NCBI GenBank assembly: GCA_022824805.1
Contig: JAJDZE010000063.1
Location: 1 to 46,173, forward strand
Reading direction: 5' to 3'
From: Acidimicrobiia bacterium
GTDB taxonomy: Bacteria > Actinomycetota > Acidimicrobiia > Acidimicrobiales > Poriferisodalaceae
DNA length: 46,173 bases
This document shows positions 8,171 to 16,664 of the stretch, piece after piece. Numbering within the stretch: position 1 is the stretch's first letter; each line of letters begins with the position of its first letter. The notes under the pieces are model-generated. The model did no database searches. It saw only the letters and a program-made list of their open reading frames with translations, and was not told the origin of the DNA. The position numbers and the translations under genes are program-made.

Positions 8171-8177
8171 CGCCCCA

Positions 8178-8624
8178 GTGAGCGAGTCTGAATTCCCGCG
8201 CCCCGACGAGCTGCTGCCGCACCGGGCGCCGTTCTTGCTGGTGGACGACATCGTCGAGCTCCAGCCCGGCGAGCGCTGCGTGGCGCATTGGCACCTGACC
8301 GGCGACGAGGACTTCTTCGCAGGTCACTTCCCAGGCCGTCCGACGCTGCCCGGAGTGCTGATGGTCGAGGCCCTCGCCCAGACCGCCGGTCTCGCCGCGG
8401 CCTCAGCATCGTCGCTGGAAGGCAAGCTGGCGCTCTTCGGAGGCATCGACAAGGCCCGTTTCCGCCGCCAGGTCACCCCAGGCGACACGCTGCGCCTGGA
8501 AGCCACGATCGACCGCCTGTCCGCCCGAGCCGGCAGAGCCTCAGGCACCGCCAGCGTCGAAGGTCAGACCGCCTGCGAAGCCTCAATGATGTTCCTCATC
8601 GCCGACGCCAACACCGTCGATTGA
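8178..8624 (+). CDS. fabZ: 3-hydroxyacyl-ACP dehydratase, FabZ-type
   Basis: This 148-residue hot-dog protein dehydrates 3-hydroxyacyl-ACP in fatty-acid elongation. Diagnostic segments are LLPHRAPFLLVDDI, the catalytic His in GHFPGRPTLPGVLMVEALAQ with the downstream Glu, and FGGIDKARFRRQVTPGD. It stands alone, about 23 kb from the fabD-fabF operon. The GTG at 8178 lies 7 nt after a -10 hexamer, so the mRNA is predicted to be leaderless. It could instead be an FabA/FabZ-like protein with another carrier, but the motif order is ordinary. Confidence 0.92.
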   Translation: MSESEFPRPDELLPHRAPFLLVDDIVELQPGERCVAHWHLTGDEDFFAGHFPGRPTLPGVLMVEALAQTAGLAAASASSLEGKLALFGGIDKARFRRQVTPGDTLRLEATIDRLSARAGRASGTASVEGQTACEASMMFLIADANTVD

Positions 8625-8691
8625 GCCCGCCGTAAGGTCCTCCCGGCAGAGGCCCTTCCGTCCAATCCGCTGTGGTGCCGAGCTCTCTGAG

Positions 8692-8952
8692 TCAGCCCGA
8701 GGAGTGGCCGGCTTCGACGATGGCGGTCACGGTCTTGCGGCCGAGGCCGGACACTTCGGCGAGCTGGCGCAGCGAAGCGCCTGACTCGTGAGCCACCCGG
8801 ATCATGTCGTCGCGAATCTCTGCTTCCTTGAGTACCCGCTCGGCGCTGAGACCAACGACCGCCAGCGCTGCGGCGACCTCGCCGTCGAGTTCTGCGCGGT
8901 ACTTGTTCATTGCCGCTCGGGCGGCTGACACGTCAGCTTCGGTGTAGGTCAT
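8692..8952 (-). CDS. Small helix-turn-helix protein
   Basis: This 86-residue protein has a C-terminal helix-turn-helix, GASLRQLAEVSGLGRKTVTAIVEAG, preceded by an alpha-helical, acidic and alanine-rich segment that might dimerise. It overlaps its upstream neighbour (starting at 9110) by ATGA, so the two are co-translated. The arrangement, two small genes divergent from a DUF2442 gene, is like small regulatory or toxin-antitoxin loci, but no toxin is recognisable. It is a probable DNA-binding regulator; its target is unknown. Confidence 0.65.
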   Translation of the reverse strand: MTYTEADVSAARAAMNKYRAELDGEVAAALAVVGLSAERVLKEAEIRDDMIRVAHESGASLRQLAEVSGLGRKTVTAIVEAGHSSG

Positions 8953-9110
8953 CGATCCCCCCGCAGTTCGGTCGCGAGCTTGTCTCGAATCGACATCAAG
9001 GTTGCGATCCGAGGAGACATGTCGCCAGCTGCCTCGGCGTCGTTGAGGTGAGCTAGCACCATGCCGAGCAGTTCCAAGGCTTCGATCCGTTCAAGCTCGA
9101 CCTGAATCAT
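8949..9110 (-). CDS. Small helical protein of unknown function
   Basis: The protein has 53 residues from ATG 9110 and is mostly alpha-helical and acidic (MIQVELERIEALELLGMVL at the start). A TAGAAT hexamer exactly 7 nt upstream argues for this start rather than an in-frame one at 9149. It is the first gene of a two-gene operon with the helix-turn-helix protein. I do not recognise the family. It could be the partner subunit of the regulator. Confidence 0.5.
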   Translation of the reverse strand: MIQVELERIEALELLGMVLAHLNDAEAAGDMSPRIATLMSIRDKLATELRGDR

Positions 9111-9117
9111 TGGTCCA

Positions 9118-9123
9118 ATTCTA
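9118..9123 (-). promoter_or_regulatory. -10 TAGAAT, leaderless-type
   Basis: TAGAAT on the minus strand (9123 to 9118) lies 7 nt before ATG 9110 and is a close match to the consensus TATAAT. Confidence 0.5.
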
Positions 9124-9174
9124 GCCAGTAGTGGCTCAACTAGAACCACTCCGGGTCAGAGGGGCTTGATCAGT

Positions 9175-9180
9175 TAGCTT
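9175..9180 (+). promoter_or_regulatory. -10 TAGCTT of the DUF2442 gene, leaderless-type
   Basis: TAGCTT ends 8 nt before ATG 9189. No ribosome-binding site is visible. It is one half of a divergent promoter region of 78 bp. Confidence 0.45.
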
Positions 9181-9188
9181 CTCGACCC

Positions 9189-9470
9189 ATGGATGCGACG
9201 GCCGAATTGGTGTGCCCTGTCGAGGTCGAGGCTCGCGGGCAATACCGTCTCTGGCTGCGATTCTCCGACGGCGTGGAGGGCGAGGTGGACGTGTCCGATC
9301 TCGCTGGGCAAGGCGTGTTCGCCGCATGGCAGGACACGTCATTCTTCGATTCGGTCCGCATCGACGAGGCGCGCGCAGTCTGCTGGGGCGATGCCATCGA
9401 CCTGTGCCCAGATGCGCTGTACCTGCGCCTCACCGGAACGTCGCCCGAGCGCTACCTGCCCGGCTATTGA
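9189..9470 (+). CDS. DUF2442 domain protein
   Basis: The protein has 93 residues and matches the small DUF2442 family by the pattern RLWLRFSDGVEGEVDVSDL, GVFAAWQD, FFDSVRID, AVCWGDAIDLCPDALYL. These proteins are often paired with DUF4160 proteins in toxin-antitoxin-like loci. No DUF4160 gene is seen here. The neighbours are the divergent helix-turn-helix pair. The family call is good; the function is unknown. Confidence 0.8.
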   Translation: MDATAELVCPVEVEARGQYRLWLRFSDGVEGEVDVSDLAGQGVFAAWQDTSFFDSVRIDEARAVCWGDAIDLCPDALYLRLTGTSPERYLPGY

Positions 9471-9748
9471 ACGGTGAAGGCGGGTGCTCGCTCGGTTCTG
9501 CGGGCAGCTCGACGTCGGCGGTGTCCGACATCACGTCGCTCGTTCCGGACCGGCCGCAGCTGGAAAGTCCGAGAGGCGGGCCGGTCACGCCGACGAGTCC
9601 CAGGCAAGGCACCCACAACACGCAGGGCCAGTTTTGCGCCAAGTCAGACACAGACAGCCCGCCTCCCGCACACATCTTCACTGTTTTGCGCAGGCTCGCT
9701 TGGGCAACCGTGACAAGAGGGCGTTTGGCCGCTGCGGAGAGACTTCGC
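9471..9748. other. Gene-free stretch between convergent genes
   Basis: No convincing gene, RNA or repeat was found between the DUF2442 stop and the SDR stop. A minus-strand open frame (9430-9681) runs through it but resembles nothing I know and overlaps the end of the DUF2442 gene. Confidence 0.5.
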
Positions 9749-10543
9749 TCAGCGGAGGTGGGTGGGGCGGGGGTCGGCTAGGCGGCCGAGGGGCGATTGG
9801 GCTCGCAGGCCGCCGTCCACCACGATGGCTTCGCCGGTGACGAATGACGACTCGTCGCTGGCGAGCCAGGCGGCCACGCTGGCGATCTCATCGGGATGGC
9901 CGAGACGGCGCAAGGCGTGCGCTGCCAGATTGCGTTCGAGCGCCGCAGGGTCCTGCATCATGCGCTGCACGGGCGGCGTCTGGATGGTGCCGGGGCAGAT
10001 GGCGTTGACGCGCACGCCGTCGGGGGCGTGATCGGTGGACAGTGCTCGCGTCAGGTTGATCACGGCCGCTTTGGAGGCGGCGTACACCACCGAGCCGCCG
10101 TCGCCGTGCAAGCCGCTGATCGAGGCCGTGTTGACGATCGAGCCGCCGCGGCGAGCCTCCATCGCCGGCACCGCGTACTTGGCGCCCAAGTACACCGACC
10201 GCACGTTGACGTTCATGACGAGGTCCCAATCACGGGGCTCGAGCTCCACCGCGGTGCCGGGGCGGATGGTGCCAGCGTTGCTGTAGAGCACGTCGAGGCC
10301 GCCCCAGCGGTCCACGGCCGCAGCCACCATCGCCTCCACATCGTCGGGCTCCGCGACGTTGGCGCCGAAGCCGTGGGCCTCGCCGCCGGCCTCCATGATC
10401 GACTCGGCCACGCCCTCAGCTCGCTCGCGACGGATATCCACCACCAGCACCGACGCACCCTCGGCGGCGAAACGCTTCGCGCTCGCCTCGCCGATGCCTG
10501 ATGCACCGCCGGTGACGATTGCGACTTTGTCCTTGAGCAGCAT
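9749..10543 (-). CDS. Short-chain dehydrogenase/reductase (SDR)
   Basis: This 264-residue classical SDR has the cofactor loop TGGASGIG, the acidic residue VVD at the end of strand 2 (suggesting NAD(H)), NAG, the catalytic Ser in NTASISG and YAASK. The C-terminal VDGG motif is present, plus about 15 extra residues. ATG 10543 has a strong Shine-Dalgarno (GGAGGG). The substrate is unknown. It lies next to an HSL-type esterase and close to the P450/glutamine-synthetase-like module, and could oxidise a hydroxylated product of that module (inference). Confidence 0.9.
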   Translation of the reverse strand: MLLKDKVAIVTGGASGIGEASAKRFAAEGASVLVVDIRRERAEGVAESIMEAGGEAHGFGANVAEPDDVEAMVAAAVDRWGGLDVLYSNAGTIRPGTAVELEPRDWDLVMNVNVRSVYLGAKYAVPAMEARRGGSIVNTASISGLHGDGGSVVYAASKAAVINLTRALSTDHAPDGVRVNAICPGTIQTPPVQRMMQDPAALERNLAAHALRRLGHPDEIASVAAWLASDESSFVTGEAIVVDGGLRAQSPLGRLADPRPTHLR

Positions 10544-10587
10544 GCGATTCCCTCCGAGCGCCGCGCCGGGCCCTGCGGACATCGCGA

Positions 10588-10647
10588 GGCTGAGTTGATC
10601 GGCGAAGCCTTGGCCCGAGCGGCCGTGAGCGTAGCGAACACGAGTGG
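10588..10647 (+). repeat. Degenerate copy of the dispersed GC-rich repeat
   Basis: GGCTGAG, then GGCGAAGCC, TGGCCCGAGCGGCC, GTGAGCG, TAGCGAACA and CGAGTGGG follow in the same order as in the copies at 11677 and 38081, with several substitutions and small indels. It lies between the divergent SDR and esterase genes. Confidence 0.6.
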
Positions 10648-10789
10648 GCGGCAAGGGGCGATGCGGCGACGGAGCGTCCTGATCCGCGCACGCGCCGGCA
10701 GTCCACGCCGGGCCTCGTCGTGCCAACGTGGCTACGTTGTGGCGGCCGATCAGATGGTCCCGATGCGGGCCGAGACAGGGGAGGGCTCG

Positions 10790-11674
10790 ATGGCGAGCGA
10801 GGCGTTCTACAAAATCCGCGACATCATCGCGTCGCAGGCCATGCCTGCCGATATCGACGCGATGCGCAAGGGCATCGAGCTCACGGCGCGGCCGCTGCCG
10901 GCCGGCGTCACCGGCGAGATGGTGGACGCCAACGGCGTTCCGTGCGAGCTGCAGACCCCCGACGAGACCACCGGCGACGCCATCGTGCAGTACGTGCACG
11001 GCGGCGGCTACGTCGCCGGTTCGATCGGCTCGCACCGGAACCTGACCGGCAACCTGGCGCTGCAGCTGGGCTGCCCGGTGCTCTCGGTCGACTACCGCTT
11101 GGCACCCGAGCATCCCCACCCGGCGCCGGTGGAGGACTCGGTTGCGGTGTATCGCTGGCTGCTCGATCGAGGCCACTCCGCCGACAAGATCGCCATCGCC
11201 GGCGACTCCGCCGGCGGCGGGCTGACGATGTCGACGCTCATGAAGCTGCGCGACCTCGGGCTGCCGTTGCCGGCCGCAGCTGTGCCGATCTCGCCGTGGG
11301 TCGACATGTCGGGCACCGGCGAGAGCGCCGTCACTCGCTCGGACCGCGACCCGATGGTGACCGCCGACGATCTCACCCGGATCGCCGGCGTTTTCCTCGG
11401 CCCCGACGGCGACGCCGCCGATCCGTACGCGTCGCCGCTCGAAGGCGACCTCGCAGGTCTGCCGCCGCTGCTCATCCACTGCGGTGACGACGAGGTGCTG
11501 CTGAGCGACAGCGAGCGGCTTGCACACAAGGCCCGCACGTCCGGTGTCGACGTGACGCTGGAGGTGTGGCCCGAGATGATCCACGTCTGGCACTCGATGG
11601 CCGGGCTGTTCCCCGAAGCCGACCAAGGCGTCGCCCGGGTGGCCGAATATCTGAGCGAGCGCCTCGCAATCTAG
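10790..11674 (+). CDS. Alpha/beta hydrolase, HSL-type esterase
   Basis: The protein has 294 residues. It belongs to the hormone-sensitive-lipase family of bacterial carboxylesterases: oxyanion motif HGGG (in VQYVHGGGYVAGS), nucleophile motif GDSAGGG, the Asp in IHCGDDEVL and the His in EMIHVW. YRLAPEHPHPAPVED is typical of the family. ATG 10790 was chosen because the sequence before it has no homology; a TACGTT hexamer lies at 10733-10738. These enzymes cleave short-chain esters or lactones. It may act with the neighbouring SDR and P450 genes. Confidence 0.9.
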   Translation: MASEAFYKIRDIIASQAMPADIDAMRKGIELTARPLPAGVTGEMVDANGVPCELQTPDETTGDAIVQYVHGGGYVAGSIGSHRNLTGNLALQLGCPVLSVDYRLAPEHPHPAPVEDSVAVYRWLLDRGHSADKIAIAGDSAGGGLTMSTLMKLRDLGLPLPAAAVPISPWVDMSGTGESAVTRSDRDPMVTADDLTRIAGVFLGPDGDAADPYASPLEGDLAGLPPLLIHCGDDEVLLSDSERLAHKARTSGVDVTLEVWPEMIHVWHSMAGLFPEADQGVARVAEYLSERLAI

Positions 11675-11676
11675 GA

Positions 11677-11739
11677 GGCTGAGCCGAAGGCGAAGCCGTG
11701 GCCCGAGCGGCCCGTGAGCGACAGCGAACAAGAGCGGGA
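11677..11739 (+). repeat. Dispersed GC-rich repeat, full copy
   Basis: It starts two bases after the esterase stop. It carries GGCTGAGCC, GGCGAAGCCGTGG, the shared core GGCCCGAGCGGCCCGTGAGC and AGCGAACAAGAGCGGGA. Compared with the copy inside polA (38081-38143), it has two compensating one-base indels and about four substitutions over 63 bp. Confidence 0.8.
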
Positions 11740-11781
11740 GACGACAGGCACCGCGACGAGAAGGTCCGCCTGCTTGCGCGG

Positions 11782-12489
11782 TCAGGTGAGCGGGGCGTTC
11801 GCCACGTCGTCGAGGAACCAGTCCACCAAGTCGAAGCAGTTGCGTCGGTTCGCCGCCTCGTTGAGCGCGATTTCGGAGAGGATCGCCTCGCGGACGATGC
11901 CGACCGATGCCAGGTAGTCGTCACTGGCTTCGCGGAGCCACTCGCTGGCGAGTTCGGTGCTGATCTCGGGATGGAACTGGGTGCCCACGCTGTGGCCCAT
12001 CCGGAACAGCTGTGGGCAGATCTCGGTGCTGGCGAGCAGCTCGGCGCCGGGGGGCAAGTGGAATCGATCGTGATGCCATTCCATCCACGGCCCCGCCGAT
12101 ATGGGCAAGTCCACGCCGTCGGGAGGTGAGATCCGGTACCAGCCGATCTCGGTCTCAGGGGAGCGGTCCACCGATCCGCCCAGCGCCGCGGCCAGCGCCT
12201 GACCGCCGAAGCAGATGCCGAGCACCGGCGCGCCGCGATCATGGGAACTGCGTATCAAGTCCAGCTCGGTGCCGATCCACGGTTTGATCGAGTCCTCATA
12301 CACCGAGAAGTACGAACCCGTCACCACGAGCATGTCGAAGTCGTCTTCGGGCAGCGGCTGGAAGTCGGCCGGCCGCGAGGTGTCGGGCACCATCACGTGG
12401 ACATGCAGCTCCACGCCACGCTCGGCCAGGCGGTCACCGACGAAACCGGGCCGCGACGTCTCCTCGTGTGTGACGACCAGCGCTCTCAT
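11782..12489 (-). CDS. Class I glutamine-amidotransferase-like hydrolase
   Basis: This 235-residue stand-alone GATase domain, COG0518-like, has the nucleophile in GICFGGQALAAALGG and the His/Glu pair in GTQFHPEIS, so the triad is intact. It has no synthetase domain. Free-standing GATases next to glutamine-synthetase-like genes can act as gamma-glutamyl hydrolases (known: AtdA2 in aniline degradation; PuuD is a related case). ATG 12489 overlaps the upstream P450 stop by ATGA, so the two are translationally coupled. It is the last gene of a P450-P450-GATase operon. The exact substrate is inferred, not shown. Confidence 0.85.
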   Translation of the reverse strand: MRALVVTHEETSRPGFVGDRLAERGVELHVHVMVPDTSRPADFQPLPEDDFDMLVVTGSYFSVYEDSIKPWIGTELDLIRSSHDRGAPVLGICFGGQALAAALGGSVDRSPETEIGWYRISPPDGVDLPISAGPWMEWHHDRFHLPPGAELLASTEICPQLFRMGHSVGTQFHPEISTELASEWLREASDDYLASVGIVREAILSEIALNEAANRRNCFDLVDWFLDDVANAPLT

Positions 12490-13778
12490 GCAGCCAGCTC
12501 GACCACGTGCACGGGCAGGTGCTTGATGCCGGAGATGAAGTTGGACCGCAGCCGCTCCACCGGGCCGTCCTGGGAGATGCGGACCACTCGCCGCAGCAGT
12601 TCCTCGAACACCACCTTGATTTCCATGCGGGCCAGCCACGCTCCCAGGCACAGGTGCGGGCCGTTGCGGCCGAACGCCATGTGCTCGTTGTTCGGGCGCG
12701 CCAAGTCGAACCGGAACGGGTGAGCGAAACGATCGTCGTCGTGATCGGCGCTGACGTAGTACAGCACCACCTTGTCGCCGGCTCGCACCTTGGTGCCGCG
12801 GATCTCGGTGTCGCAGGTGGCCGTGCGGCGGAAATGCGTCGTCACCGAGCTGGCCCGCAGTACTTCCTCCACGGCGCTCGCAGTCAGGTCGTCGTCGCCG
12901 GCCAGCACCGCCGCTCGCCAGGCGTCGAACAGGTGGGGGTGAGCCATCAGCACCCACAGTCCGTGGGTCATCGTGTACCGGGTGGTGTCATTGCCCGCCG
13001 CGATCAGCAGCGTGAAGAAGTTCTTGAACTCCAGATCCGTCAGCGGCGTGCCGTCGGTGGTGGGCGCCAGGAGCTGGCTGATCACATCGTGGGTCGGGCA
13101 TTCGCGCCGCTGCGCCGCTTGGGCCGCCGCGTAGTCGAAGATCTCCACGGTGGCCGGGCTGCGGAACGGCATGAAGCGGAACTCGTCGGTGTCCACCAGG
13201 CCCACGGGGTAGTCGGTGAAGTCGGGGTCGGTGTTGCCGAGCAGCGCGTCGCCCCACTCCACGAGCTGGTGGCCGTCGGCATCGCTGGTGCCCAGCATGC
13301 GGCCCAGCATCCGCATCGGCAGCTCGGTCGCCACCTCAGTGACGAAGTCGAACCGCTCGTCGCGCAGCGCCCGGTCGAGCACCTCGCAGGCCAGCCCCCG
13401 GATGGCGGCCTCATAGGTGCTGACGACTCGCGGCGTGAATCCGCGGCTCACCAGGCGCCGGTAGCGGGTGTGCTCGGGCGGGTCCATCTCCATCATCGTC
13501 TTGCGGGCTTCGAGCTCGTCGGGCGCCATGTCCTCGAGCCGGATGCCCTGCGCGGAGGTGAAGTTCTGGGTGTCACGGCTGACGCGGAACGCGTCCTGGT
13601 ACTTGGTGACGGCCCAGTAGCCGCGCCCGTCCACCTCGTCGACCCAAGCCACAGGGTCCTCGCGGCGCATCCGGGCGAACGTGGCGTGGGGCACACCCTG
13701 GGTCCAGACGTCGTGGTCGGAGATGTTGGCGTCGTCAGGCCCGAGGTCGTCGAGGTAGGGCTCGGCCCATGTGCTCAT
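12486..13778 (-). CDS. Cytochrome P450
   Basis: The protein has 430 residues from ATG 13778. The haem loop is FGRNGPHLCLGAWLAR; the I-helix has IAAGNDTTRYTMTHG with the acid-Thr pair; the K-helix ExxR is in VEEVLRASS. It is soluble, without a membrane anchor, as usual for bacteria. Its motifs resemble the CYP125/CYP142 and linalool-hydroxylase-like group, but the substrate cannot be told. It lies 4 nt downstream of the second P450 and is coupled to the GATase. No ferredoxin or reductase is encoded nearby. Confidence 0.95.
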   Translation of the reverse strand: MSTWAEPYLDDLGPDDANISDHDVWTQGVPHATFARMRREDPVAWVDEVDGRGYWAVTKYQDAFRVSRDTQNFTSAQGIRLEDMAPDELEARKTMMEMDPPEHTRYRRLVSRGFTPRVVSTYEAAIRGLACEVLDRALRDERFDFVTEVATELPMRMLGRMLGTSDADGHQLVEWGDALLGNTDPDFTDYPVGLVDTDEFRFMPFRSPATVEIFDYAAAQAAQRRECPTHDVISQLLAPTTDGTPLTDLEFKNFFTLLIAAGNDTTRYTMTHGLWVLMAHPHLFDAWRAAVLAGDDDLTASAVEEVLRASSVTTHFRRTATCDTEIRGTKVRAGDKVVLYYVSADHDDDRFAHPFRFDLARPNNEHMAFGRNGPHLCLGAWLARMEIKVVFEELLRRVVRISQDGPVERLRSNFISGIKHLPVHVVELAA

Positions 13779-13782
13779 CTGC

Positions 13783-15081
13783 TCAGGCTCGCACAGCGGC
13801 CGACGACTCGGCGACGGCAGCATCAACATCCACTGTCACCTCAACTGAGGCGACGCCGTGAACGAAGTTCGACGGGATGCGCACGAGGTCGGCGACGCTC
13901 GCCGGTCGGATGCCGCGGTCGAGCATGGCTTCGAGCAGCACGGTCAGTTCCATGCGGGCCAGGTAGGCGCCGAGGCAGAAGTGCGGCCCGCCGCCGCCGA
14001 AGGCGATCTGGGCGTTATCGGCCCGGCCGATGTCGAACTCGTCGGGCCGCTCGAACACCGCTTCGTCGCGGTTGGCCGACGGGTACCACATCACCACCTT
14101 GTCGCCTGCGGAGATCTGGGTGCCCGCCAGCTCGGTGTCGACCGCTGCGGTACGGCGCATGTGCAGGATCGGCGAGGCCCAGCGGATGACCTCTTCGACG
14201 GCGCTCGCAAGCAGTTCGCGGTTTGCCGCCAACCGGTCCCACTGCTCGGGGTGCTCGGCGAACGCCATCGTCCCGTGGGTGATCGCCGTGCGCGTGGTCT
14301 CGTTGCCGCCGAACACCAGCACCTGGAAGAAGTTCCGGAATTCGGTGGCCGTCAGGCGGTCGCCGCCGACCTCGGCGTGCACCAGGTGGCTCACCACGTC
14401 GTCGGCGGGGTGTTCCAGCCGCTCGTCGCCCAGCTTGGCGCCGTACTCGTACAGCCCCCACGCAGCGGGGCTGCCGAAGGGGAGCAGGCGCAGCGGCGTC
14501 GTGTTGCCGTAGGAATCGGGCGGCAGCGACTGCGTCTCGGTGGTGCCCTCGACGAGGTGGTTGGACAGCTCCACCATGTAATCGGCGTCTTCGGGAGGCA
14601 CGCCCAGGATCGCGATGATCACCCGGATCGGCAGCGGCGCTGCCACCAGCTCCACCCAGTCGCCGCCGCCCCGCTCGACCACCGCATCGAGCAGGTCGTC
14701 GGCGATGGCACGGGTGCGCTCGGTGTACCGGCGCATCTGGCGGGGTGTGAACGCCTTGGAGACCACCCGCCGCAGCCGGGTGTGCGCCGGCGGGTCGTGC
14801 TCGAGGATCGAACGGCGGGCCTCCAGCGCGTCGGCCTCGAGATCCCACAGGTTGACGTGCCCGATGGCCGACGAGAAGCGCTCGGAATGGCGCGACACCT
14901 CGCACACGTCGGCGTGGCGCGTCACCGCCCAGAAGCCGTGGCCGTTGTAGCGATTCCAGTGCAGCCCCGGCTGCGCTCGAAGCGTCCGGAAGTCGTCCCA
15001 ACCGATGCCGTTCGCGTAGCGGCCGGCGTCGGCGATGTCGATGTCAGCGGGCGGCTCGCTCGGCGCCGATCCATCGGTCAC
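13783..15081 (-). CDS. Cytochrome P450, second of pair
   Basis: The protein has 432 residues from GTG 15081, which has a GGAG site 8-10 nt upstream. The haem loop is FGGGGPHFCLGAYLAR; the I-helix reads VFGGNETTRTAITHG, with Gly where most P450s have Ala; the ExxR is in VEEVIRWAS. It is a paralogue of the next P450 (same layout, and IPSNFVHG compared with LRSNFISG near the end). It is the first gene of the operon, divergent from glutamine-synthetase-like gene 1 across 127 bp. The tandem P450s may hydroxylate successive positions or related substrates. Confidence 0.95.
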   Translation of the reverse strand: MTDGSAPSEPPADIDIADAGRYANGIGWDDFRTLRAQPGLHWNRYNGHGFWAVTRHADVCEVSRHSERFSSAIGHVNLWDLEADALEARRSILEHDPPAHTRLRRVVSKAFTPRQMRRYTERTRAIADDLLDAVVERGGGDWVELVAAPLPIRVIIAILGVPPEDADYMVELSNHLVEGTTETQSLPPDSYGNTTPLRLLPFGSPAAWGLYEYGAKLGDERLEHPADDVVSHLVHAEVGGDRLTATEFRNFFQVLVFGGNETTRTAITHGTMAFAEHPEQWDRLAANRELLASAVEEVIRWASPILHMRRTAAVDTELAGTQISAGDKVVMWYPSANRDEAVFERPDEFDIGRADNAQIAFGGGGPHFCLGAYLARMELTVLLEAMLDRGIRPASVADLVRIPSNFVHGVASVEVTVDVDAAVAESSAAVRA

Positions 15082-15208
15082 GATGTCGGCTCCGTGTCTG
15101 TTCGGGCCAATGCGGTTTCGGGAGGCACAGCCGAATGGTAAAGCTGTGCCCGCCCGCGAGCCGACCAGACGCGTCCATCGCATGCGAACACAACGGAGGA
15201 ATGAAACC

Positions 15209-16591
15209 ATGAGCGAGCTTGCCGACATCCAGAGCACCCTGCGGATGGCCGACGTGCACACCGTCGAGGTGGCCATCGCCGACACCTACGGGCACCTGCG
15301 CGGCAAGCGCTTTCCCGTCGACCACTTCCTGCGCTCGGTCGCCGAGGGCGGCTGCCACCTGGCCGACGCCATCTACATCTTCGACCTGCACAACGACCTC
15401 GTCGACAGCCCGTACATCAACATGGCCAAGGGCTACCTCGATACGCATCTGGTGCCAGATCTCGGCACGCTGCGGATCTTCGGTCACCGTCCCGGCTATG
15501 CGCTGGTGTTCGCCGACAGTCTCGAACCGCCGCACCGTCTCCACCCCATTGCACCCCGCACGGTGCTGGCCCGCCAGATCGCGCGCTGCCGGGCGCTCGG
15601 CTACAGCCCGCTCGTGGCCACCGAGATGGAGTTCTACCTGTGCGAGGCCGACTGGTCGCACACCCAGAGCCACATCCAGTACTCGTCGCTCACCGACCGG
15701 TCAGACCTCGAATCGGTGCTGTTGGCCATGCGTCTCGCGATGATCGACGCCGGCATCCCCGTGGAGTCGTCGAACCCCGAGTACGGACCGGGCCAGATCG
15801 AGATCAACGTGCAGTACTCCGATGCCATGACCACGGCCGACAACACGGCGCTCTACAAGAGCATCGTTAAGGAGATCGCCGAGGAGACCGGGCTGAAGGC
15901 CACGTTCATGCCCAAGCCATGGACCGAGCCATCGGGCAGCGGCATGCATGTGCACACGAGCCTCGTAGACGTGAGCCACCGCGCACCCGGCGGCGGCGAA
16001 CAGCCGCACGAGGCAGCGAGCTCCAACGCGTTCGCCAGCTCCGAGAACCGCCCCAACGACGTGATGTCGCACTGGCTCGCCGGCCAGCTCGACAACGCTG
16101 CGGCGCTGTCGCTGCTCGGCAGCCCCGTGCCCAACGGCTACAAGCGGGTGCGCCCGTACACGTTCGCCCCTACTCATGTGCACTGGGGGCTCGACAACCG
16201 TTCGGTGATGTGCCGCTGCACGGTGGGTGCGGGCAATGCGAACCGGGTGGAGTACCGGGCGCCGGGTGCCGACGCCAACCCGTATCTGATGATCGCCGGC
16301 CTGCTGGCAGCGGGCGCCGACGGTCTCGAGCGCCGCGCCGACCCGGGCCCGATGAGCGTGGGCGACCAGTACGACGACCCCGGCGATGCCGTGCCGTTGC
16401 CCGCCAACGCCGCCGACGGCATTGCGGCCTTTGAGGGCAGTGCATTGGCCGCAGCGTTGGGGGAGGAGTTCTCGACCAACTTCGTGCTGATGGCCAAGGC
16501 CGAGCTCGACAAGTTCACCGAAGCCGGCTGTGACCCGGTCGGCGACGAAGTGACCGACTGGGAGCGAGACCGCTACATCGAGTTCACGTGA
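15209..16591 (+). CDS. Glutamine-synthetase-like gamma-glutamyl ligase 1
   Basis: The protein has 460 residues. It has the glutamine-synthetase catalytic architecture: metal-binding ATEMEFYL, the Glu in GPGQIEINV, the His in GSGMHVHTSL, NGYKRVRPYTFAPT, and the Arg in RVEYRAPGADANPYL. Its layout is of the GlnA/PuuA-like group that ligates glutamate to amines rather than to ammonia. No adenylylation-site segment was recognised. ATG 15209 follows CGGAGGA at 8 nt. It is divergent from the P450 operon and convergent with a second ligase. True glutamine synthetase activity cannot be excluded from sequence alone. Confidence 0.85.
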   Translation: MSELADIQSTLRMADVHTVEVAIADTYGHLRGKRFPVDHFLRSVAEGGCHLADAIYIFDLHNDLVDSPYINMAKGYLDTHLVPDLGTLRIFGHRPGYALVFADSLEPPHRLHPIAPRTVLARQIARCRALGYSPLVATEMEFYLCEADWSHTQSHIQYSSLTDRSDLESVLLAMRLAMIDAGIPVESSNPEYGPGQIEINVQYSDAMTTADNTALYKSIVKEIAEETGLKATFMPKPWTEPSGSGMHVHTSLVDVSHRAPGGGEQPHEAASSNAFASSENRPNDVMSHWLAGQLDNAAALSLLGSPVPNGYKRVRPYTFAPTHVHWGLDNRSVMCRCTVGAGNANRVEYRAPGADANPYLMIAGLLAAGADGLERRADPGPMSVGDQYDDPGDAVPLPANAADGIAAFEGSALAAALGEEFSTNFVLMAKAELDKFTEAGCDPVGDEVTDWERDRYIEFT

Positions 16592-16632
16592 GCACGCCCG
16601 ATGCGGGGTTCCCCGGGGCGGGCCCGCGTGCT
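16591..16632. terminator. Hairpin between convergent ligase genes
   Basis: AGCACGC (16591-16597) pairs with GCGTGCT (16626-16632), and an inner GGGG/CCCC hairpin sits at 16605-16614. It lies between two convergent stop codons and could stop transcription from both sides. There is no U-tract, as is common in high-GC actinobacteria. Confidence 0.45.
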
Positions 16633-16664
16633 GGCATCCAGCTCGGCGATGCGTCGGCGATGGC

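Noticed and set aside
9430-9681. 83-residue minus-strand frame between DUF2442 and the SDR gene
   Set aside because: It overlaps the end of the DUF2442 gene, lacks a promoter or ribosome-binding signal and resembles nothing I know.
12507-14189. Plus-strand open frame opposite both P450 genes
   Set aside because: The P450 haem and I-helix motifs on the minus strand explain the DNA; the plus-strand product has no recognisable fold.
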